Assembly (NCBI GenBank): GCA_020721165.1
Contig: DYNG01000002.1
Coordinates: 1-21,556, forward strand
Length of the DNA: 21,556 bases
Reading direction: 5' to 3'
Origin: Desulfocapsa sulfexigens
GTDB taxonomy: Bacteria > Desulfobacterota > Desulfobulbia > Desulfobulbales > Desulfocapsaceae
Each line of letters begins with the position of its first letter. The stretch's first letter is position 1. Under the pieces are notes generated by a model that did not search any database, was not told the DNA's origin, and saw only the letters and a list, made by a program, of their open reading frames with translations. This document shows, piece by piece, positions 7,999 through 12,583 of the stretch. Both the position numbers and the translations under genes were made by a program.

Positions 7999-9312
7999 TC
8001 ACATGGGAACAATAAGTTTATTTGTCTCTTCATTCCAAGTAACGACCACGAACCAAAGCGCCATTATTAAACCAATCAGCATAATGGTCATGCCAAATCC
8101 CAGCGCGTCGGGCATAAATACATAACTTCCCAGTTTTCCAGCCTGTTCCATGCCTGTGACAGTCAGAGAACCGCCAGAACTAATGGCCTCATTTATCTGC
8201 TCAGGGGTATAATCAATAAGTTCGTACCGGGCTTGGGTCAATAATCCCTTCAAGCCATTGCCACTGATGGTGAACTCCATTCCTTGAAACCATCTGGTCA
8301 TTAAAGAGTTGGCAATACCAAAAATAGGGACAACCACCCACAACTTAATCTGCCCCTCGCCAACCCGCCACAAACTTCCAGATCCACAGCCGCCAGCCAT
8401 CATGGCGCCCAGACCAAAAATAAATCCTCCCACAACCCCGCCCCAGCCAAAGGTGCCACGAACATATTGGACTGGTTCAAGAACTGGATCCACCCCCGAT
8501 TTAAGAATAGCCCCACCAATCGCGACAAATAAAATGGAAAGGGCCACTGATTTTGCCAAGGTACAATCACCGGTCATATGGGGCTCACGAAAACCCTGTA
8601 CCATACACCAGCGACCTCTTTGCATGGCATAACCAAGGGCGGCGGCAATGAGCAGAATGGCGGAGAGCGTGGAAATTTTGGCGGCGGCATTGCTTGCAAA
8701 AGAATATGCCCCCCAAGCCAACAAGGCGATGGCCACAAGCCCCAAAATCGCCTGAACGGCGCCAGGAATATCCACTGTTGCGGCCCCCCCGTCACCCCAG
8801 GTCACATACTCCATTTCCTTGTAAATAAGCCATAAACCACAAACAACCCCGATCACAAGGCCTAACCACATGGAAAACCCGTTGGCGGCCAGATTGCCAA
8901 TGGCGTTGTACATACCGCCCACATTGCACCCACCGGCCAAGGCAGAGCCAACCCCCATAAAAATGCCGGCAATGATGGCCTTGACATACTCTCGCAGGGG
9001 TGGAAAACGAAGGGCGAACTGGCCACCAAGACAGGCGGAAACAAAGGCCCCACCGATAAAACCCAGACCGATAATGGAGCCGGAATCTAAAAAAACCGAT
9101 TTTGGCGCCTGTCCCAGATAACCAACTCCATACAATATCCACTCCCCCCAGTTCCGAATAGCCCCGACTGCTCCCCAGGGGCGTGACCAGGCCATGATAA
9201 TAACGGAAAAAAAGGCCACTATCAGGCCAGTGGCGGTGGCATTCCATTCACTTTGACATAAAATTTTATACAGTTCTTTTATTTTTCCACCCATCACGCT
9301 TTCTTCGCTCAT
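7999..9312 (-). CDS. yedE: YeeE/YedE family sulfur transporter
   Basis: A 437-residue polytopic membrane protein with about 9-11 hydrophobic helices. The two halves repeat the hallmark of the YeeE/YedE (thiosulfate importer TsuA-like) family: AGGCNVGG with Cys129 and AGGCGSGS with Cys309, plus RGRWCM with Cys236. In characterised members conserved cysteines relay thiosulfate or sulfur across the inner membrane. It is longer than E. coli YeeE (about 350 residues), with extra sequence between the last helices (about 340-400). It is transcribed divergently from the tusA operon across a shared control region, strongly suggesting one sulfur-uptake unit. A G-rich ribosome site (GGGGGG) precedes the ATG. 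Thiosulfate, another sulfane sulfur species, or selenium compounds are possible substrates. Confidence 0.9.
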   Translation of the reverse strand: MSEESVMGGKIKELYKILCQSEWNATATGLIVAFFSVIIMAWSRPWGAVGAIRNWGEWILYGVGYLGQAPKSVFLDSGSIIGLGFIGGAFVSACLGGQFALRFPPLREYVKAIIAGIFMGVGSALAGGCNVGGMYNAIGNLAANGFSMWLGLVIGVVCGLWLIYKEMEYVTWGDGGAATVDIPGAVQAILGLVAIALLAWGAYSFASNAAAKISTLSAILLIAAALGYAMQRGRWCMVQGFREPHMTGDCTLAKSVALSILFVAIGGAILKSGVDPVLEPVQYVRGTFGWGGVVGGFIFGLGAMMAGGCGSGSLWRVGEGQIKLWVVVPIFGIANSLMTRWFQGMEFTISGNGLKGLLTQARYELIDYTPEQINEAISSGGSLTVTGMEQAGKLGSYVFMPDALGFGMTIMLIGLIMALWFVVVTWNEETNKLIVPM

Positions 9313-9339
9313 ATCCCCCCCTATTTTTTAAAATACCCC

Positions 9340-9374
9340 ACCCAGACCTCTCTTGATTACAGAGAAGTCTGGGT
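9340..9374 (-). promoter_or_regulatory. Stem-loop in the yeeE mRNA leader
   Basis: ACCCAGAC (9340-9347) and GTCTGGGT (9367-9374) are exact reverse complements. The stem extends to 14 bp in minus-strand RNA with a single G-U pair, while the + strand copy has an A-C mismatch. This bias suggests that the RNA form, 28 to 62 bases upstream of the yeeE start codon, is what is maintained. It could be a regulatory leader hairpin or mRNA stabiliser; as DNA it could also be an operator. Confidence 0.45.
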
Positions 9375-9396
9375 ATTAAACAAAAAAATTAATTTT

Positions 9397-9425
9397 TCTT
9401 TACACTTGCAGACAGCATTTGTCAA
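9397..9425 (-). promoter_or_regulatory. Candidate sigma-70 promoter of yeeE
   Basis: On the minus strand a perfect TTGACA (9425-9420) is followed after 17 bases by TAAAGA (9402-9397), a weak -10. The transcript would start near 9390 and include the leader hairpin. The -10 match is poor, so confidence is moderate. Confidence 0.4.
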
Positions 9426-9535
9426 GTCATCTAAAATAAAAAAGGAAAAAAAGCCCGCTTTTACCTTCAAGTTTCCAGTGAAATTACGGTGCGTTAACAT
9501 AGGAAAATCCTCGTGAATCCCCATTCATTTTGCAC

Positions 9536-9564
9536 TTGACAGATGTTTTGTGCTACAGTAGAAG
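9536..9564 (+). promoter_or_regulatory. Candidate sigma-70 promoter of the tusA operon
   Basis: A perfect TTGACA (9536-9541) is followed after 17 bases by TAGAAG (9559-9564), four of six matches to the -10 consensus. A start near 9571 leaves a leader of about 110 bases with two short hairpins before the strong tusA ribosome site. Confidence 0.45.
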
Positions 9565-9678
9565 TTGAAAATTATTGTTTTATTCGCTATTCAGATTAAA
9601 TTCAGTGTCTGAATGTATTTTTCATTTCAGGTATATTTCTTTATACCTACTTTCAATATTTTTTTAGGAGGAAACAAA

Positions 9679-9936
9679 ATGAGTGATATTAAAGTTGCCC
9701 CGGATGGTTTGGCTGTTGCCGCAATACTGGATACCAAAGGTTTGAGCTGCCCCATGCCTCTTCTTCGTACCAAAAAAGAGATTGGCAAAATTAAATCTGG
9801 CGAGATTCTCCAGATTGACGGAACGGATCCTGGTTCACGAAATGATATCCCCGGGTGGTGTGCTCGTGGCGGCCATGAGTACCTTGGCGAAAAAGAGCAA
9901 TCCGGGTTTATCAGCTTTTATGTTAAAAAAGGTTGA
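9679..9936 (+). CDS. tusA: TusA-family sulfur carrier protein
   Basis: TusA proteins carry sulfur as a persulfide on a conserved Cys and hand it to partners such as DsrE-type proteins. The 85-residue product has the family motif GLSCPMPLL with Cys24 (CPxP), followed by the alternating strand-helix pattern and a C-terminal strand GFISFYVKK. A second Cys61 sits in the GWCARGGHEYLG segment, typical of the TusA-like group that is not the E. coli tRNA-thiolation type. The ATG at 9679 follows AGGAGG by 8 bases; an earlier in-frame ATG at 9613 lacks a ribosome site and would add a non-family extension. First gene of the rightward sulfur operon, 38 bases before the first DsrE-like gene. Confidence 0.92.
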   Translation: MSDIKVAPDGLAVAAILDTKGLSCPMPLLRTKKEIGKIKSGEILQIDGTDPGSRNDIPGWCARGGHEYLGEKEQSGFISFYVKKG

Positions 9937-9974
9937 TTTTCACTAAGTATTTTTTCTAAAGGAGGATAAGACTT

Positions 9975-10307
9975 ATGTCTGCTGATCCAAATAAACTAGC
10001 TATTTTCGTGACCTCGCCGCAAAATATGCTCCATGTTATCGGGCTTGCCAATGCGGCCGAAAAAGCCGGAAAAAAACCGATGATTTTCTTCACCTATAAA
10101 TCCATTCATCTTACTAAAGATCCGCGCTTCAAGGTTCTGGCAGAAAAATGTGGCGAGGAGGATATTGCCATTTGCGCCGACAGTTATACCTGCGAAGGAT
10201 ACGATGCAGCCGCTGATATTCCCGCCGGACTGTCAGGTAAACAGATGAGAACTCAGGCTTTCCATGGCGCTCTGCTTGACGAGTGCGGCAAGTATATCGT
10301 TTTATAA
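9975..10307 (+). CDS. DsrE/DsrF-like sulfur-relay protein 1
   Basis: A 110-residue small alpha/beta protein. It starts with strand LAIFVTSP, a helix NMLHVIGLANAAEKAG, strand KPMIFFTYKSIHL, then a Cys-bearing region (Cys59, Cys67, Cys73) and a closing Cys104 near the C-terminus. The layout fits the DsrE/DsrF/TusD fold, in which a Cys after the third strand accepts sulfane sulfur from TusA-like donors. I cannot say which Cys is active; Cys67 (AICADS) lies where the DsrE nucleophile usually falls. An AGGAGGAT ribosome site precedes the ATG. It sits between tusA and the second DsrE-like gene, with gaps of 38 and 13 bases. Confidence 0.75.
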   Translation: MSADPNKLAIFVTSPQNMLHVIGLANAAEKAGKKPMIFFTYKSIHLTKDPRFKVLAEKCGEEDIAICADSYTCEGYDAAADIPAGLSGKQMRTQAFHGALLDECGKYIVL

Positions 10308-10320
10308 GGAGCTCTAGACA

Positions 10321-10677
10321 ATGGAATCATTAAAAGTATATATATTGGTTGCAAACCGTATGTACAATGACGGTATTCGTTCAGGTCTGGGATTGGCTGT
10401 TGAAAATCACTATGCCTTTCCGGTCATCATGAATGGTGAGTTCCCCTCTTTTTCTACCTATATGAGCGAAAATATCGCTTGGGTTAAAGATATGGAGGGC
10501 CAGGTCTATTCCTGTGGCGCTGTTGCCCCCGATACCTGTGTGGATGAAGAGGGTGATAAACTCATTGCCGAAATTTCTCTGCAAGAATTGGGCGAGGCCA
10601 TGCGGGATGCCGACTTTATTATTCCTTATGGACTCCCGAAACAGACCAATGAGCCTCCCCCAGCATGTGCTGAATAA
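10321..10677 (+). CDS. DsrE-like sulfur-relay protein 2
   Basis: A 118-residue protein with strand KVYILV, a helix after NDGIRSGLGLA, strand YAFPVIMNGE, an acidic mid-section, then QVYSCG with Cys65 (the pattern of the DsrE active Cys at the end of a strand), Cys73, and strand ADFIIPYG. The C-terminal tail is Pro-rich and ends with Cys116 three residues from the end (PPPACAE). Fold assignment is by secondary-structure pattern and context rather than a strong signature; it may be one of the hypothetical proteins described in such clusters. A GGAG ribosome site precedes the ATG. It follows the first DsrE-like gene by 13 bases and precedes the small CWW gene by 17. Confidence 0.65.
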   Translation: MESLKVYILVANRMYNDGIRSGLGLAVENHYAFPVIMNGEFPSFSTYMSENIAWVKDMEGQVYSCGAVAPDTCVDEEGDKLIAEISLQELGEAMRDADFIIPYGLPKQTNEPPPACAE

Positions 10678-10694
10678 AGAAAGGAGTTAATATA

Positions 10695-10868
10695 ATGAAA
10701 ATTTTACAAGTCTATCGTTCAGAACCGAATAACGATGTGAAAACCCTGGTTGGAATTTTAAACCGAGATCGTGAAGCTGATGAATTTAATCTGAATGTCG
10801 AAAATCCCGATTATGATCAGTTGGTGACTAAAATTTTTGCTGCCGATAAAACTGTCTGCTGGTGGTAA
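10695..10868 (+). CDS. 57-residue small protein with C-terminal Cys-Trp-Trp (sulfur operon member)
   Basis: A short gene with an excellent ribosome site (AAGGAG, 9 bases before ATG). It starts MKILQVYRSE, continues with a charged, helix-prone section (NDVKTLVGILNRDREADEF), then LVTKIFAADK, and ends in the tripeptide CWW, with Cys55 as its only Cys. It is the last gene before the operon terminator. I do not recognise a family with confidence. A single Cys just before the C-terminus recalls the sulfur-carrying tail Cys of DsrC/TusE, and TusB/DsrH also ends in Trp, but it is much shorter than either. By position it may be one of the hypothetical proteins that accompany yedE-tusA-dsrE clusters. 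A sulfur-relay role is an inference. Confidence 0.75.
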   Translation: MKILQVYRSEPNNDVKTLVGILNRDREADEFNLNVENPDYDQLVTKIFAADKTVCWW

Positions 10869-10894
10869 AAAAGGTGTGATAGGTTAGCCTATCT

Positions 10895-10941
10895 AAAAAA
10901 GGGGTTTAATGTGTAACAACACATTAAACCCCTTTTTTTTT
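10895..10941. terminator. Strong bidirectional intrinsic terminator after the sulfur operon
   Basis: A perfect 14-bp stem (10901-10914 with 10919-10932) has the tetraloop AACA. It is flanked by A6 on the left (10895-10900) and T9 on the right (10933-10941), so it can act in both directions. It begins 26 bases after the small CWW gene and separates the sulfur operon from the dnaN region. Confidence 0.92.
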
Positions 10942-11168
10942 CAGGCCTGGTGAAGGAATAATGGTGTTCATATTTTTTTCAAGATTCCCTTACTCCCCCT
11001 TTTAACAAATACCTCAATTGAAGAGTCGCTGGAAATCTTTCTGCAACTTATATTGCTCATATCTGTCGTTGAGACACTCTCTTTTTTATTATTCCTTGTT
11101 TTTTTTTGCAAAACTATTTATTATAAAAAAGTAAGATAAATCATTATGTTATTTTTTATTTCAGGTTT

Positions 11169-11177
11169 TTTTCCACA
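11169..11177 (+). promoter_or_regulatory. DnaA-box-like 9-mer
   Basis: TTTTCCACA matches TTWTNCACA at every position. One-mismatch versions (AACA instead of CACA) occur in opposite orientation at 11218-11226 and 11231-11239, inside the dyad arms. In AT-rich DNA a single match is only suggestive. Confidence 0.35.
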
Positions 11178-11211
11178 CTTGAATATTGATAACTTCTGGG
11201 TAATTTGTTTA

Positions 11212-11245
11212 AACAATTGTTCATAAGTTTTTTTGAACAATTGTT
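11212..11245. repeat. 12-bp perfect inverted repeat, each arm itself palindromic
   Basis: AACAATTGTTCA (11212-11223) and TGAACAATTGTT (11234-11245) are exact reverse complements with a 10-base spacer. Each contains the 10-base palindrome AACAATTGTT, so the palindrome also recurs as a direct repeat with starts 24 bases apart. This nested symmetry suits cooperative binding of a dimeric protein, for example an initiator or a dnaN repressor. Confidence 0.7.
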
Positions 11246-11270
11246 GGTCTTTTTAAACATTTTTTGATAT

Positions 11271-11298
11271 TAATTTATTGTTTAAAAACAATAAATTA
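11271..11298. repeat. 13-bp perfect inverted repeat upstream of dnaN
   Basis: TAATTTATTGTTT (11271-11283) and AAACAATAAATTA (11286-11298) are exact reverse complements around a central AA. It lies 61 bases before the dnaN start. It could be a cruciform or unwinding site, or an operator; there is no following U tract pattern typical of a terminator. Confidence 0.65.
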
Positions 11299-11359
11299 GA
11301 TTTTAAATAAACAAATAGACAGTATTAATAATAAATATATAAATAAAAGGATTATTTAT

Positions 11360-12490
11360 ATGGCTCTCATTTGCAATATATCTAAAGGAATTTTTTATGA
11401 TGCGTTAAATGCTCTGCAAAATATTAGCAGCAGAAAATCAACCATCGCCGTTTTGGCAAACACTCTTTTTGAATCCAGTGAAGACGGTTTATTTCTTACC
11501 TCTACTGATTTGGAAGTAGGAATTCGGATTAAAATCCCAGCAGAAATTATAGAACAGGGAGCATTGACTTTACCGAGTAAGAAAATTTATGAAATAGTAA
11601 GGGAGTCAGGGTCACCCTTTATTACTATAAAAGAAACAGAAAATAGTTGGGTGGAGATACAGGCTGGACAAAGTATTTATAATTTAGCTGGACTGCCAAG
11701 CCTTGATTTTCCAGAATTTCCAGAATTTAGTGAAGGAACATTTGTCTCTTTTGAAGCCGCTATTTTTACAGAACTTATTGATAAAGTTATATTTTCAATA
11801 GCCACAGAACAAGAAAATAATTACATTCTGACAAGTGTTCTTTTTGAAGCTGAAAAGAAAGACGAAATTTTTTGTTTACGGATGATATCCTCGGATGGTC
11901 ATCGTCTTTCTATTATGGAAAAAAAGGTTGATTTTGATTTGGAAAAACTGACCCTTAACCCCATTACCCTTATTCCCAAAAAAGGACTTCAAGAATTAAA
12001 AAAATTCTGTGAAAATCGTGATTTCATTTCTTTTTCCTGTGAAAAAGAAAAAATGGTTATCAAGGATGATAATGCAGTTTTAATTATCGCTTTAAAAGAA
12101 GGTGAATTTCCTCCCTATCGAGCCATTATTAACGCTGTTCAATTACAGGAAAAAATTAAAATAAAGAGGATTCCTTTTTTAGAGGCTTTAAAAAGAATCA
12201 ATCTTTTTACTGAAGAAACTTTTCATACTATTCAGTTGGAAATAACTGAAGGAAAGATAGTTCTCTCTTCACAAAATGGGGATATAGGAAATGCCAAAGA
12301 TGAACAAACGGTAATATACACTGGGGAACACCTTCTTCTTGGTTTTAATTGTCGTTTTTTCATTGAAACATTGCAGGTTATGGAAGGTGAAGATATTGAC
12401 GCTTACATCAATTCAAATAGAAGCCCCTGTCTCTTAAAATCAGATGCAGATGAGGGTTTTTTAAGTATCATTATGCCAATGCAAATATAG
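11360..12490 (+). CDS. dnaN: DNA polymerase III beta subunit (sliding clamp)
   Basis: DnaN forms the ring that holds the replicative polymerase on DNA. The 376-residue length, the three repeated clamp domains, and segments such as FYDALNALQNISSRKSTIAV near the start, LTSTDLEVGIRI (about 46-57), MISSDGHRLS in the middle domain, and the C-terminal ending IIMPMQI fit the family (E. coli ends in PMRL). The start has AAAGGA 8 bases upstream. Base composition is strikingly AT-rich (about one third GC in sampled lines), with many AAA, TTT and ATT codons, unlike the 45-60% GC genes on either side. It heads the rightward dnaN-gyrB-gyrA-gpsA block; recF, often between dnaN and gyrB, is absent. Confidence 0.93.
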   Translation: MALICNISKGIFYDALNALQNISSRKSTIAVLANTLFESSEDGLFLTSTDLEVGIRIKIPAEIIEQGALTLPSKKIYEIVRESGSPFITIKETENSWVEIQAGQSIYNLAGLPSLDFPEFPEFSEGTFVSFEAAIFTELIDKVIFSIATEQENNYILTSVLFEAEKKDEIFCLRMISSDGHRLSIMEKKVDFDLEKLTLNPITLIPKKGLQELKKFCENRDFISFSCEKEKMVIKDDNAVLIIALKEGEFPPYRAIINAVQLQEKIKIKRIPFLEALKRINLFTEETFHTIQLEITEGKIVLSSQNGDIGNAKDEQTVIYTGEHLLLGFNCRFFIETLQVMEGEDIDAYINSNRSPCLLKSDADEGFLSIIMPMQI

Positions 12491-12522
12491 TTTATATTTT
12501 TTTTGTAAAAACTGATAATTAT

Positions 12523-12564
12523 AAAAATATCCATTCATATTTCATGAATGGATATTTTTATTTT
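12523..12564 (+). terminator. Intrinsic terminator after dnaN
   Basis: A 16-bp perfect stem (12523-12538 with 12544-12559) with loop ATTTC is followed by ATTTT. It lies 33 bases after the dnaN stop. The right arm includes an ATG (12548) that could be mistaken for the gyrB start. The stem is AT-rich in its lower part, so termination may be partial and allow some read-through into gyrB. Confidence 0.75.
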
Positions 12565-12583
12565 AATACAACAAGGTATTGCT

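Larger units (their letters stand above)
9313..9678. promoter_or_regulatory. Divergent control region between yeeE and the tusA operon
   Basis: This 366-bp AT-rich gap has no credible gene. It contains an outward-facing promoter for each side (9397-9425 minus, 9536-9564 plus), a 14-bp hairpin in the yeeE leader (9340-9374), and in the tusA leader two small inverted repeats: ATTCAGA/TCTGAAT at 9589-9595 and 9608-9614, and AGGTATA/TATACCT at 9629-9635 and 9642-9648. The tusA ATG at 9679 follows a strong AGGAGG. Confidence 0.6.
10942..11359. other. AT-rich non-coding region upstream of dnaN (candidate replication origin or dnaN control region)
   Basis: About 420 bases without a supported gene. 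The region is AT-rich throughout, most strongly after 11100, with long T and A runs. It holds one 9/9 match to the degenerate DnaA box TTWTNCACA (11169-11177), two long dyads (11212-11245 and 11271-11298), repeated TTTAAAC and AACAATTGTT words, and an A/T-only stretch just before dnaN. Gene order dnaN-gyrB-gyrA directly downstream is typical of origin neighbourhoods. A single full DnaA box and no adjacent dnaA are arguments against. An open frame at 10954-11139 with a hydrophobic translation lacks a usable start codon. Confidence 0.45.

Noticed and set aside
7900..8002. Possible 6S RNA upstream of the cyclo-ligase gene, as in gammaproteobacteria
   Set aside because: Only about 95 bases are available, and they are explained by the yeeE terminator hairpin. 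The long bulged 6S rod is not seen.
9613..9678. N-terminal extension of TusA from ATG 9613
   Set aside because: The ATG at 9679 has a perfect AGGAGG and gives the normal family length. The upstream stretch is AT-rich leader with small hairpins.
10954..11139. Open frame on the + strand with a hydrophobic, membrane-helix-like translation before dnaN
   Set aside because: It has no ATG or GTG start, no ribosome site in a useful position, and T-rich DNA naturally encodes Phe/Leu/Ile. It could only start from TTG or ATT.
11316..11343. TAGACA-N16-TATAAA as a dnaN promoter
   Set aside because: It would start transcription about 10 bases before the ATG and cut into the ribosome site. Random -10 matches are common in this A/T-only stretch.
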